Shown: positions 17,734-26,417 of the stretch, one piece after another
Layout of the letters: every line of letters begins with the position of its first letter
Numbering within the stretch: position 1 is the stretch's first letter
DNA from: Nocardioides sp. zg-DK7169
Lineage (GTDB): Bacteria > Actinomycetota > Actinomycetes > Propionibacteriales > Nocardioidaceae
Length of the DNA stretch: 64,000 nt
Direction: 5' to 3'
Assembly (NCBI RefSeq): GCF_013155365.1
Contig: NZ_JABJRA010000004.1
Span: forward strand, 1 to 64,000
Notes under the pieces: model-generated
Seen by the model: only the letters and a program-made list of their open reading frames with translations
Told to the model about the DNA's origin: nothing
The model's database searches: none
Translations under genes and position numbers: made by a program

Positions 17734-17805
17734 GGGCGTATAGCTCAGCGGTAGAGCCCCTCGCTTACAACGAGGTGGTCGGGGGTTCGATCCCCTCTGC
17801 GCCCA
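17734..17805 (+). tRNA. tRNA-Val (anticodon TAC)
   Basis: 72-nt cloverleaf. The acceptor stem GGGCGTA pairs with TGCGCCC, the D arm is TAGCTCAGCGGTAGAGC, the anticodon stem CCTCG/CGAGG holds CTTACAA with anticodon TAC, and the T arm is GGGGGTTCGATCCCC. It reads GUA/GUG valine codons. CCA is not encoded directly after the discriminator A. Confidence 0.97.
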
Positions 17806-17848
17806 CCCAGCACCCGGCCGGCCTCGTGGCTCGGGTAGGTCGGCCGTG

Positions 17849-18142
17849 TCAGGGCCGCCAGGCGTCGAGGTAGTCCGCGTGTTCGGCGTACGGCTGCGCG
17901 AGGCGTCGCAGGATCGCGCCCTCGTAGCGGGGCAGGCCGTCGGCCGCCGCCGCCTCCGCCAGCTCCAGCAGGCCGCGCTTGGCCTCGCAGTCGGCGAGCA
18001 CCCGCGCCACCCCGGTCACGGCGACGTGGTCGGCCTCCTCGGCCGGGACGTCGCGCCCGTGGCGGGCGTCGGACTCGACCTCGCGGGCCAGCTCCTCGTC
18101 CTCGGCGATGCGGGCCCGCACGAACTCCACGATCTCGTTCAT
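17849..18142 (-). CDS. DUF6221 family protein
   Basis: 97 residues, acidic and helical. It has the usual DUF6221 layout: FVRARIAEDEELARE at the start, a central VARVLADCEAKRGLLELAEAA helix, and an end of the type LAQPYAEHADYLDAWRP. The function is unknown; such proteins are common in actinobacteria and on their phages. It follows tRNA-Val on the opposite strand, a classic integration spot, but no other phage gene is nearby. Confidence 0.75.
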   Translation of the reverse strand: MNEIVEFVRARIAEDEELAREVESDARHGRDVPAEEADHVAVTGVARVLADCEAKRGLLELAEAAAADGLPRYEGAILRRLAQPYAEHADYLDAWRP

Positions 18143-18459
18143 GGCCCCAGCGTGACACCGCGGCCGTCGCGGGAGTCATTTCGGTTCGATCACTCGTTGA
18201 AACAAGTCGACCAACGTACGCCAGTTGCGCCATTGTGGGACCTCGCCCGCTGGCGGACCGGGCAAGCGCTTGCCCCGGGGCCGCCGCTGGCAGCGTCCGG
18301 TGTCCTACGGTCGGCCTACGGGGGGGTCGACCGCAGGACGCCGACGCGCGCGCTGCTCGAAGCAGGCGCGCCGGCAGGGTCGCGGCGGGCCCCACGGACC
18401 GCTTCGGTGTCGTACGGTGCTGAACGCCACCCTTGGGGAGCCAGCCCGCAGGAGGACCG
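18143..18459. promoter_or_regulatory. 317-bp gap with a 16-bp palindrome before the lipid operon
   Basis: Non-coding region between divergent genes. It contains the perfect palindrome GGGCAAGCGCTTGCCC at 18260-18275, about 185 bp before the next gene, which could be an operator. No gene is supported here. Confidence 0.5.
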
Positions 18460-20787
18460 ATGCCGTCGTCCGAGTCGCCGTCTTCACCGCTGTCGCTCGC
18501 CGCGCGCCTGGAGGGCAGCCACGTGCTCCTCACCGGGGTGACCGGCTTCGTCGGTGAGGCGCTGCTGCACCTGCTGCTGAGCGAGGTGCCGGGGTGTCGC
18601 ACGACGGTCCTGGTGCGTGCGCGGGGCTCGCAGGGCGCGCAGGCCCGGGTGGCCGCGCTGCTCGACAAGCCGATCTTCGCGGACGTCGTCGAGGCGGCAG
18701 GCGGCGCGGAGCGACTGCTGGCCACCACGCTCGGCGTCCTGGAGGGCGACCTGGCCGCGCCCCCGCCGCTGCCGGACGGGCTGGACGCGGTGGTGCACTG
18801 CGCCGGGGACGTCTCCTTCGACCCGCCGGTCGACCAGGGCTTCGCGACCAACGTGGTCGGCACCCGCGACCTGCTGGCGCGCATCGACGAGGCGCTGGCG
18901 CGCGAGGGGCGCGCCCCCGACACGTTGCACTACGTCCACGTCTCCACGGCGTACGTCGCGGGCCGCCGGCGCGGCCACGTCGCGGAGGCACCGGTGGAGC
19001 ACGACGTCGACCTGGCGGCCGAGCTCGACTGGGGCCTGAGCCAGCGCGCCGACGTCGAGCGGCGCTCGCGCGCCGCCGAGCACCTCACCAAGGCGCGCCG
19101 CCGGGCCGAGCGCGAGCACGGCCGCGCCGGACTGCTCACGGCCGCGCGGGCCACGGAGGCGGCGCGGCGCGCATGGGTGTCCGAGGAGCTGGTGCGGATC
19201 GGCAGTGAGCGGGCCCGCAGCCTGGGCTGGACCGACTGCTACACCTTCACCAAGGCGCTCGGGGAGCGGGTCGTGGAGGGCTGGGCGGGCACCCACCGTG
19301 CCTCGATCGTGCGGCCCAGCATCATCGAGTCCGCCCTCGTCCGGCCCCACCCCGGCTGGATCGAGGGCTTCAAGATGGCCGAACCGCTGATCCTCGCCTA
19401 CGGACGCGGCGAGCTCCCGGAGTTCCCCGCGGCCGTCGACACGATCGTCGACATCGTCCCGGTCGACCACGTCGTGGCCGCGCTCGTCGCGGTGCTGGCC
19501 CACCCGCCGCCGCCCGGCGCGCCGGCGTACTTCCACGTCACCTCCGGGGACCGCAACCCGCTGACCTTCGGGGTGCTCTACGCCGAGGTCCGCGGATACT
19601 TCGAGCGCCACCCGTTCACGACCGGCGACCGCGGCGCGGCCCGGCTGCCGGAGTGGCGCTTCCCCGGCGCGCCGGCGGTCGAGCGGCTGCTCACCACCAG
19701 CGAGCGCGCCCACCGGGCGGCCGACTACGTCCTGGGCCACGCCCCGCGCAGCGACCGGACCCGCGAGCTGGCCCGGCGCCTGGACCAGCAGGGCCGCCGC
19801 CTGGCGTTCCTGCGCCGCTACCTCGACCTCTACCACGAGTACGCCCAGGCCGAGCTCCGCTTCTCCGACCGGTCCACCGTGGGTCTGCTGGAGTCGCTCG
19901 CCCCCGAGGACCGGGAGCGGTTCGCCTTCGACACCGCCGTCATCGACTGGGGGGTCTACCTGCAGGAGATCCACTGCCCGGCGGTGACCGAGCCGGTGCG
20001 GGCGATGGACGAGCTGCGCCGCGCGAGGGGCCGCACGGCGCGCACCCGGGCGCGCGAGGTGGGGGAGCAGCCGGGCACCGCGGCGTTCTTCGACATGGAC
20101 GGCACGCTGCTCTCCTCCAACGTCATCGAGACCTACCTGTGGATGCGCCTGCGCGAGCTGCCCGCCGGCGCCCGGTTCGCCGAGCTGGCCCGGATCGCGG
20201 CGAAGGTGCCCGCGCTGGTGCAGGCCGACCGGCGTCAGCGCAGCGACTTCCTGCGCACCGTCTACCGCGAGTACGCCGGGGCCCGCCTGGCCGACCTCGA
20301 GCAGGTCGTCGACGAGGAGCTGGCCGCCCACGTCGTGTCCCGGCTCTCGCCCGACGCGGTGCGCCGGATCCGCCAGCACCGCGCCGCCGGGCAGCGCACC
20401 GTGCTGATCACCGGCGCCATCGCCCCGCTGACCCGCCCGCTCGCCCCGCTGTTCGACCACATCGAGGCCGCCCGGCTGGCCGTCGACGAGCGCGGCGTGT
20501 GCACCGGCCACCTCGCGGGCTCGCCGCTGGTGGGGGAGTCGCGGGCGGCGTTCCTGCACTCCTGGGCCGCCGAGCACGACGTGGACCTCGCGGCCTCCTT
20601 CGCCTACGCCGACAGCCACTCCGACCTCCCGCTGCTCGCGGCGGTCGGCAACCCGGTCGCGGTGCGCCCGGACGTCGCGCTGTTCCGGCACGCGCGCCGC
20701 CAGCACTGGACGATCGTGGACTGGACCAGCCCGCCGTCCTCGGTGCGCTCGCTCAACCCCGCCGGCGGGAGCGGTGGTGCCCGGTGA
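18460..20787 (+). CDS. Fatty acyl-CoA reductase-like SDR fused to HAD-IB phosphatase
   Basis: 775 residues, two enzymes in one chain. Residues 20 to about 400 form an extended SDR of the fatty acyl-CoA reductase type, with TGVTGFVG at 25-32 and a YTFTK active-site motif near 260. After a helical linker, residues from about 540 form an HAD-IB phosphatase: FDMDGTLL near 545, VLITGAIAPLT and the acidic YADSHSDLPLL. One half should reduce an acyl thioester to aldehyde or alcohol; the other should hydrolyse a phosphate ester. ATG 18460 has AGGAGG nine bases upstream. First gene of a four-gene operon whose junctions overlap by one to four bases. Confidence 0.85.
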   Translation: MPSSESPSSPLSLAARLEGSHVLLTGVTGFVGEALLHLLLSEVPGCRTTVLVRARGSQGAQARVAALLDKPIFADVVEAAGGAERLLATTLGVLEGDLAAPPPLPDGLDAVVHCAGDVSFDPPVDQGFATNVVGTRDLLARIDEALAREGRAPDTLHYVHVSTAYVAGRRRGHVAEAPVEHDVDLAAELDWGLSQRADVERRSRAAEHLTKARRRAEREHGRAGLLTAARATEAARRAWVSEELVRIGSERARSLGWTDCYTFTKALGERVVEGWAGTHRASIVRPSIIESALVRPHPGWIEGFKMAEPLILAYGRGELPEFPAAVDTIVDIVPVDHVVAALVAVLAHPPPPGAPAYFHVTSGDRNPLTFGVLYAEVRGYFERHPFTTGDRGAARLPEWRFPGAPAVERLLTTSERAHRAADYVLGHAPRSDRTRELARRLDQQGRRLAFLRRYLDLYHEYAQAELRFSDRSTVGLLESLAPEDRERFAFDTAVIDWGVYLQEIHCPAVTEPVRAMDELRRARGRTARTRAREVGEQPGTAAFFDMDGTLLSSNVIETYLWMRLRELPAGARFAELARIAAKVPALVQADRRQRSDFLRTVYREYAGARLADLEQVVDEELAAHVVSRLSPDAVRRIRQHRAAGQRTVLITGAIAPLTRPLAPLFDHIEAARLAVDERGVCTGHLAGSPLVGESRAAFLHSWAAEHDVDLAASFAYADSHSDLPLLAAVGNPVAVRPDVALFRHARRQHWTIVDWTSPPSSVRSLNPAGGSGGAR

Positions 20788-22025
20788 TGCTCGCCCTGGA
20801 GATGTTCCGCTCGGTGCCGCGCACCGTCGCCGGCCGGCTCGTGGGCGCCCGGCTGCCCGGCATCCTGTCGGGGTACGCCGCGCCGCTGCGGCTGACCACG
20901 CTGGACGCGCCGCGGGTCGCCCGGCCCGGCTGGGCGCGGCTGCGCACCCGGCTCTCGGGCATCTGCGGCTCCGACCTCGCGATGCTGTCGGGGCAGACCT
21001 CGCTGTACTTCTCCGCGGTCGTCTCGCTGCCGTTCGTGCCCGGGCACGAGGTCGTGGCCGAGCTGCTCGAGGACTGCGAGGACCTGCCGGCCGGCACCCG
21101 GGTGGTGCTCGACCCGGTGCTCACCTGCGCGGCCCGGGGTGTGGAGCCCTGCGGGTCGTGCGCCGTGGGCGCCACCAACCGCTGCGCGCGGATCACCGTG
21201 GGCGCGCTGTCGCCCGGGCTGCAGACCGGGTTCTGCCACGACACCGGCGGTGGGTGGGGCGAGCAGCTGGTCGCCCATCGCAGCCAGCTGCACCCGGTCC
21301 CCGACGACCTCGACGACGTGCAGGCGCTGCTGCTGGAGCCGATGGCCTGCGCGGTGCACACCGCGCTGCGGGCCGGGGTCCGTGCCGAGGACCGGGTGCT
21401 GGTCAGCGGCGCCGGGCTGGTCGGGCTGCTGACCACCCACGCGCTGCGCGCCCTCACCCCGGCCGGCGAGCTCCTCGTGGTCGCCAAGCACCCGCACCAG
21501 CGCGAGCTCGCGGCGGCGCTGGGCGCCAGCGAGGTCGTCGGGCCGGAGGAGGTGCTGCGCCGGGTGCGCCGCGCCACCGGCGCCTTCCAGGTGCAGCCGG
21601 AACTCTCCTCGCCGTACCTCCTCGGCGGGGTGGACGTGGCGGTCGACGCGGTCGGCTCGCGCCGCTCGCTGGAGACCACGCTGCACGCCACCCGGGCCGG
21701 TGGCCGCGTGGTGCTGTCCGGCATGCCCGCTCCGGCGGACCTCTCGGCGGCGTGGTTCCGCGAGCTCGAGGTGGTCGGCAGCTACGCCTCGGCGGCGCAG
21801 GAGCCGGCCGCGGGCGGGCCGTGGGCGGGGCGCAGCGCCTTCGAGATCGCCACCGGCCTGCTCACCGCCCCGGTGCTCGCCCAGGTGTCCGAGGCGGTCG
21901 CCCGCTATCCCCTCCACCGCTGGCGCGAGGCCCTCGACCACGCGCACTCCGCCGGCCGCCTCGGCACGGTGAAGGTGGCCTTCGACCCCCGCTCGTCCCC
22001 GCCCGCGCAGCAGGAGATCTCATGA
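20787..22025 (+). CDS. Zinc-dependent medium-chain dehydrogenase
   Basis: 412 residues. MDR-family alcohol dehydrogenase: catalytic zinc ligands in GICGSD and PGHEV, a structural-zinc-like Cys cluster (CAARGVEPCGSCAVGATNRC) and a nucleotide-binding VSGAGLVGLL. The Cys spacing in the cluster is wider than normal. It probably interconverts an alcohol and an aldehyde, perhaps the product of the upstream reductase. The ATG at 20787 shares one base with the upstream stop; a GTG one codon earlier is an alternative. Its stop overlaps the next start as ATGA. Confidence 0.85.
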   Translation: MLALEMFRSVPRTVAGRLVGARLPGILSGYAAPLRLTTLDAPRVARPGWARLRTRLSGICGSDLAMLSGQTSLYFSAVVSLPFVPGHEVVAELLEDCEDLPAGTRVVLDPVLTCAARGVEPCGSCAVGATNRCARITVGALSPGLQTGFCHDTGGGWGEQLVAHRSQLHPVPDDLDDVQALLLEPMACAVHTALRAGVRAEDRVLVSGAGLVGLLTTHALRALTPAGELLVVAKHPHQRELAAALGASEVVGPEEVLRRVRRATGAFQVQPELSSPYLLGGVDVAVDAVGSRRSLETTLHATRAGGRVVLSGMPAPADLSAAWFRELEVVGSYASAAQEPAAGGPWAGRSAFEIATGLLTAPVLAQVSEAVARYPLHRWREALDHAHSAGRLGTVKVAFDPRSSPPAQQEIS

Positions 22026-23602
22026 GCCGACCCGGATTCGTGCTGGAAGTCGACGACCGCACCCCGCCGCTCGTGGTGCACGAGGGCCTCGGGTTCCGCC
22101 TGGAGCGCTTCCCGCTCGGCACCCGGGTGGTCTACCCGCCCGAGTCGCTGCCGGTGGTGCCCGACGTGGACGAGGCGATCCGCGAGGCGCTGCTGCACCC
22201 GGTCGACGCCGACCCGCTGCCGACGCTGCTGCACTCCGGGATGCGGCTCACCATCGCCTTCGACGACCTCTCGCTCCCGCTGCCCCCGATGCGCGCGCCC
22301 GACATCCGCGGCCGGATCATCGAGCACGTGCTCGGCCTCGCCGCCGACGCGGGCGTCGACGACGTCGCGCTGGTCGCGGCCAACGCGCTGCACCGGCGGA
22401 TGACCCCCGCCGAGCTGCGCCACATCGTGGGGGAGCGGGTGTTCCGCTCCTTCCACCCCCAGGGGCTGCTCACCAACTTCGACGCCGAGGACCCCGACGG
22501 CCTCGCGCACCTCGGCACCACCGAGCACGGCGAGGACGTCGAGATCAGCCGCCGCGCGGCGGAGTCCGACCTGGTGGTCTACGTCAACGTCAACCTGGTC
22601 GCGATGGACGGGGGCCACAAGTCGGTCGGGATCGGGCTGGCGTCGTACCGCTCGCTGCGCCACCACCACAACGCGCACACGATGGTGCAGTCGCGCTCGT
22701 TCATGGACCACACCCGCTCCGCCATGCACCACTCGGCGTGGCGGATGGGGCGGGTGATCAAGGAGCACGTGCGGGTGTTCCAGATCGAGACGACCCTCGA
22801 CAACGACGTCTTCCCGCGGCCCTACGACTTCTTCCAGAAGCGCGAGTGGGAGTGGTCGGTGCGCGACCAGGCCTCGATGCTCGCGGCCAAGCGCGGGCTG
22901 GCCGTCGCGCCGCAGCGGCTGCGCCACCGGGTCTTCCACGACCTGCGCAGCGGCTACGGGCTCACCGGCATCAGCGCCGGGGAGGTGGAGGCCGTGCACG
23001 CGCAGACCCTCGAGCGCGTGCACCGCCAGCAGCTGGTCGAGGTGCAGGGCCAGTCCGACGTGCTGGTGCTGGGGGTGCCGTACCTGGGCCCCTACAACGT
23101 CAACAGCTCGATGAACCCGGTGCTGGCGACCTGCATGGGGCTGGGCTACTACTTCAACTCCTACCTCCACCAGCCCGTCGTACGACGGGGCGGGGCGGTG
23201 ATCCTCTACCACCCGCTCGACGAGGGGTTCCACCAGCTGCACCACCCCTCCTACGTCGACTTCTACGAGGAGGTGCTGGCCGAGTCCACCGACCCGGCGG
23301 TGATCGGGCAGAAGTACGAGCGGCAGTTCGCCGAGGACGAGTGGTACCGCCACCTCTACCGCACCTCGCACGCCTACCACGGGGTCCACCCGTTCTACAT
23401 GTGGTACTGGGCGGCGCACGCGATGGACCACGTCGGGGACGTGATCTGGGTCGGCGCGGACCGCCGCGCCGCCACCCGGCTGGGGTTCCGCGCGGCCTCC
23501 ACGCTCGCCGACGCGCTGGAGATGGCGAGCGGCACCGTCGGGCGCAGCCCCACCATCACCTACCTGCGCAACCCGCCGCAGCTGCTCGCGGACGTGCGCT
23601 GA
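22022..23602 (+). CDS. LarA-like (DUF2088) lactate racemase-family protein
   Basis: 526 residues. The N-terminal half resembles the LarA/DUF2088 fold: RLTIAFDDLSLPLPPM, VALVAANALHRRMTPAEL and the turn GGHKSVGIG near residue 198-206. In LarA an equivalent lysine binds the nickel-pincer nucleotide; here Lys200 could play that part. It is about 100 residues longer than LarA and has a long His- and Tyr-rich C-terminus (HHHNAHT, HPFYMWYWAAHAMDH). The cofactor genes larB, larC and larE are not nearby. Middle of the operon, ATGA overlap upstream and one-base overlap downstream. The substrate is unknown. Confidence 0.75.
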   Translation: MSRPGFVLEVDDRTPPLVVHEGLGFRLERFPLGTRVVYPPESLPVVPDVDEAIREALLHPVDADPLPTLLHSGMRLTIAFDDLSLPLPPMRAPDIRGRIIEHVLGLAADAGVDDVALVAANALHRRMTPAELRHIVGERVFRSFHPQGLLTNFDAEDPDGLAHLGTTEHGEDVEISRRAAESDLVVYVNVNLVAMDGGHKSVGIGLASYRSLRHHHNAHTMVQSRSFMDHTRSAMHHSAWRMGRVIKEHVRVFQIETTLDNDVFPRPYDFFQKREWEWSVRDQASMLAAKRGLAVAPQRLRHRVFHDLRSGYGLTGISAGEVEAVHAQTLERVHRQQLVEVQGQSDVLVLGVPYLGPYNVNSSMNPVLATCMGLGYYFNSYLHQPVVRRGGAVILYHPLDEGFHQLHHPSYVDFYEEVLAESTDPAVIGQKYERQFAEDEWYRHLYRTSHAYHGVHPFYMWYWAAHAMDHVGDVIWVGADRRAATRLGFRAASTLADALEMASGTVGRSPTITYLRNPPQLLADVR

Positions 23603-24534
23603 TGGGCTTCCTCGCCGACACCGCCGACGACGTGCGCACGGTGGCCCGCGGCTGGCGCTGGGGACGCCGCTCGCAGGTCCCGCGCTCCGCCGAGCCCTGG
23701 GTGCCCGCGCAGCGTGCGAGCGTCTTCCCCTCCGACTGGGCGCGCCGCCGGCCGGCGATCGCCGCGCGCGAGGTGGCGCAGAAGGGCGGGCTGGAGCCGC
23801 TGTTCCGTTCCCAGGTCCGCACCCGCGTCGAGGGCCTGGACGTGCTGGAGCGCCTCGAGGGGCCGGTGATCTTCGCCGCCAACCACGCCTCCCACCTCGA
23901 CACCCCGCTGGTGCTGCTGTCGCTGCCCGCCGAGTGGCGGCGGCGTACGGCGGTGGCCGCGGCCGCGGACTACTTCTTCGACACCTGGTGGCGCGCGGTC
24001 GGGTCCTCGCTGCTGTTCAACACCTTCCCGATCGACCGGCACGGCGGCACCCTGGCGGCGACGCCGGGGGAGGTGCTGGCCGACGGCTGGAGCCTGGTGA
24101 TCTTCCCCGAGGGGACCCGCTCGCGCGACGGCTGGACCGGGCCGTTCCGGATGGGCGCGGCCTGGCTGGCCCACGCCCACGGCGTGCCGGTGGTGCCGGT
24201 CGCGCACCGCGGGACCTTCGCCGCGATGCCCCGCGGCCAGGGCTGGCCGAGCCCGGGGCGCCGCCGGCTCACGATCCGCTTCGGCGAGCCGCTGCGGCCC
24301 GCTGAGGGAGAGTCGGTGCGCGAGTTCGCGCCACGGGTCCGCGCGGCGCTCGCCCAGCTGCTCGACGAGGACGCGACGACCTGGTGGGACGCGCGCCGAC
24401 GCGCGGCGGACGGCGCCACGCCCGACCCGTCGGGACCGGACGTGGCGCCGTGGCGCCGGGTGTGGGAGCAGACCGCCTCGCCGCGGGTCGAGGACGAGCC
24501 CGGCGGGGCGCTGCTGCGCGCCTGGCGGCGCTGA
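23602..24534 (+). CDS. PlsC-type 1-acyl-glycerophosphate acyltransferase
   Basis: 310 residues. Acyltransferase motifs are clear: NHASHLD at 94-100 (the His-X4-Asp catalytic pair), FNTFPIDRHGG, FPEGTRS near 169 and VPVVPVAHRG. It should esterify a lysolipid or another alcohol with an acyl group at the membrane. The ATG at 23602 overlaps the upstream stop by one base (TGATG). As last gene of the operon, it suggests that the pathway product is acylated into a lipid. Confidence 0.88.
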   Translation: MGFLADTADDVRTVARGWRWGRRSQVPRSAEPWVPAQRASVFPSDWARRRPAIAAREVAQKGGLEPLFRSQVRTRVEGLDVLERLEGPVIFAANHASHLDTPLVLLSLPAEWRRRTAVAAAADYFFDTWWRAVGSSLLFNTFPIDRHGGTLAATPGEVLADGWSLVIFPEGTRSRDGWTGPFRMGAAWLAHAHGVPVVPVAHRGTFAAMPRGQGWPSPGRRRLTIRFGEPLRPAEGESVREFAPRVRAALAQLLDEDATTWWDARRRAADGATPDPSGPDVAPWRRVWEQTASPRVEDEPGGALLRAWRR

Positions 24535-24543
24535 GCGCGCCGC

Positions 24544-25761
24544 TCAGGCGAGCAGGGACTGCCCCAGCCAGCCGCCGGGCTCGAAGCCCGGGAGCACCGC
24601 GAAGCTCGCCGAGCCGATCGCAGTGGTCCACTCGTTGAGCGAGTCCAGCTCGTCCAGGGTCTGCTGGATCGGGACGAACTGGTCCAGCAGGTCGGCCTGG
24701 AAGCTGGAGAACACCAGCCCGGACTCCACGCCGCGCTCGGTGTCGAGCACGTAGTTGGCGCCCTTGCGGAAGATCCGGCGCCCGCCGTTGAGGCCCGGGT
24801 GGGAACGGCGCGCGTGCGCGTCGCGGGCGATCACCAGGCGCTCGCCGGACCGGGCCCGGAGGTCGATGTCGTCGGTCTCCTTGCTGCCGGTGAGTGGCGC
24901 CCCGTCGTCGAGGCGACGGCCCACGGAGCGCTCCTGCTCCTCGCGGGTCAGCTCGTCCCAGGTGTCGAGGTCCATCCGGATCCGGCGCACCACCAGGGTG
25001 GTGCCGCCGGCCCAGGCGCCCTCGCGGATCCAGACCGTCTCGTCGAACAGCGCGGTGCCCGGCTGCGGGTTGGCCGAGCCGTCGACCTGCCCGAACAGGT
25101 TGCGCCCGGTCACCGGCTGGCCCTGCGGACCGGTGCCGTTCCAGGACCCCTGCTGGCGCCAGCGCAGGGTCGCGAACGGCGCCGCGTCCGCCACGAGGCG
25201 TCGTACGGCGTGGGCGACGGTGGTGGCGTCGCGCCCGGCGACGAACAGCACCAGGTCCCCGCCGGTCCAGCGCTCCTGGAGCCGGTCGTGGCGCATCGGG
25301 GGCACCTCGCCGAAGCCGGCCGGGGGAGCGCCGAGGCGGCGCGGCCCGAAGGCCCCGGGCCCCGCGCCGACGGTGATGGTCAGGTCGGCGTTCGCGGTGG
25401 CCAGCCACGGCGCGGTGTCCCCGGGCGCCGGGCGGCCCTGGGTGAGGGACTCGACGTCCCCGGTCCACACCCGCATCAGCCGGCCGAGCGCGTCGCGGTC
25501 GGTGCCGGCCAGCAGGTCCAGGGCGACGACCTCGGTGACGTGGGCGGCCGGTGCCGCGACCCCCGGCTGGTGCGGTCCGTGCGGCGCGATGGTGCGCCCG
25601 GCCCAGGCCGAGCTGTCGGCGGCGTCGCCGGCCGGGACCTGCTCCTCCGCGCGGCCGCTCGATCCGGCGAGGGTCGCCCCGCCGACGCCGGCGGCCGCCC
25701 CCGCGACCGCCGTGCCGACGTAGCCCAGGAAGCCGCGGCGTCCGACTCCCGAGGTGCTCAC
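24544..25761 (-). CDS. DyP-type heme peroxidase, Tat-exported
   Basis: 405 residues. Twin-arginine signal at the N-terminus (GRRGFLGYVG, then a hydrophobic stretch), so it is exported folded. The dye-decolourising peroxidase signature GQVDGSANP lies near residue 225, and the proximal heme His is likely the one in HARRSHPG near 320. It resembles DtpA of Streptomyces. The GTG start overlaps the stop of the copper chaperone gene (GTGA), so the two are co-translated; DtpA and a PCuAC-type chaperone are also neighbours in S. lividans, where they serve copper-enzyme maturation. Confidence 0.9.
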   Translation of the reverse strand: MSTSGVGRRGFLGYVGTAVAGAAAGVGGATLAGSSGRAEEQVPAGDAADSSAWAGRTIAPHGPHQPGVAAPAAHVTEVVALDLLAGTDRDALGRLMRVWTGDVESLTQGRPAPGDTAPWLATANADLTITVGAGPGAFGPRRLGAPPAGFGEVPPMRHDRLQERWTGGDLVLFVAGRDATTVAHAVRRLVADAAPFATLRWRQQGSWNGTGPQGQPVTGRNLFGQVDGSANPQPGTALFDETVWIREGAWAGGTTLVVRRIRMDLDTWDELTREEQERSVGRRLDDGAPLTGSKETDDIDLRARSGERLVIARDAHARRSHPGLNGGRRIFRKGANYVLDTERGVESGLVFSSFQADLLDQFVPIQQTLDELDSLNEWTTAIGSASFAVLPGFEPGGWLGQSLLA

Positions 25762-26321
25762 GGGTGCTCGTGGTCCTCGTCGTCGCCGTGGTCGTGGGAG
25801 CCGTGGTCGTGGTAGCCGCCCTCCTCCTCGGTGAAGGCCTTCACCGGGGCGGTGACCTCCTGGGTGCTGCCGTCGGAGAACTCCAGGGTCAGCTCGACCT
25901 CGTCGCCGGCGTCGAGGTCGTCGGAGAGCCCCATGAGCATCACGTGGTAGCCGCCGGGCTGGAGCAGCTGGCCGCCGTGGGCCTTGAGCTCGACGCCGTC
26001 CGCGGCCTCCTGCATGACGGCCTTGCCGTCGACGTGGGCCATCTCGTGGATCTCGACGGTGCCGGCGACCTCGCTCGAGGCGGAGACGAGCGTGACGGCC
26101 TCGTCGCCCTGGTTGGCCAGGTCCATGAACGCCGCGGTCATCGAGGTGTCCTCGGCACCGTCGGTGGCACGGACCCAGGGGTCGGTGACGACGATCTCGG
26201 GTCCGCTGGTGGCCGCGGGCCCGGCCTGCTCGGTGTCCTCGCCGCAGGCGGTCAGCGCGAGGGCGCCGGTGAGGGCGAGCGCGCCGAGGGCGGACAGGCG
26301 GCGGGTGGTGGTGCGGTGCAT
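25758..26321 (-). CDS. PCuAC-type copper chaperone lipoprotein
   Basis: 187 residues. A lipobox LTAC places the lipid-attached Cys at residue 26, so it sits on the outer face of the membrane. The copper-binding pattern HEM-AH...M and GGYHVMLM of the PCuAC family is present. The last 17 residues are His- and Asp-rich (HDHGSHDHGDDEDHEHP), an added metal-binding tail. It may hand copper to exported enzymes and works with the co-translated DyP peroxidase. Confidence 0.92.
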   Translation of the reverse strand: MHRTTTRRLSALGALALTGALALTACGEDTEQAGPAATSGPEIVVTDPWVRATDGAEDTSMTAAFMDLANQGDEAVTLVSASSEVAGTVEIHEMAHVDGKAVMQEAADGVELKAHGGQLLQPGGYHVMLMGLSDDLDAGDEVELTLEFSDGSTQEVTAPVKAFTEEEGGYHDHGSHDHGDDEDHEHP

Positions 26322-26370
26322 CTGGTCTCCTCCAAGACAGGGGTGGCTGGCGCACGGACGCGCGCCGGGG

Positions 26371-26392
26371 CCGGGTCCGTCTCTGGACCCGG
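26371..26392 (-). terminator. Hairpin between the membrane protein and PCuAC genes
   Basis: Eight-bp stem CCGGGTCC / GGACCCGG with a six-base loop, 26 nt past the upstream stop and 50 nt before the PCuAC start. It may partly terminate or set the ratio of the two genes. No T run. Confidence 0.4.
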
Positions 26393-26417
26393 TGCGGTCG
26401 CCTGGACGCGGTCGCGC

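Noticed and set aside
17849..18142. Prophage or integrated element at tRNA-Val
   Set aside because: Only one DUF6221 gene is present; no integrase and no duplicated tRNA end was found.
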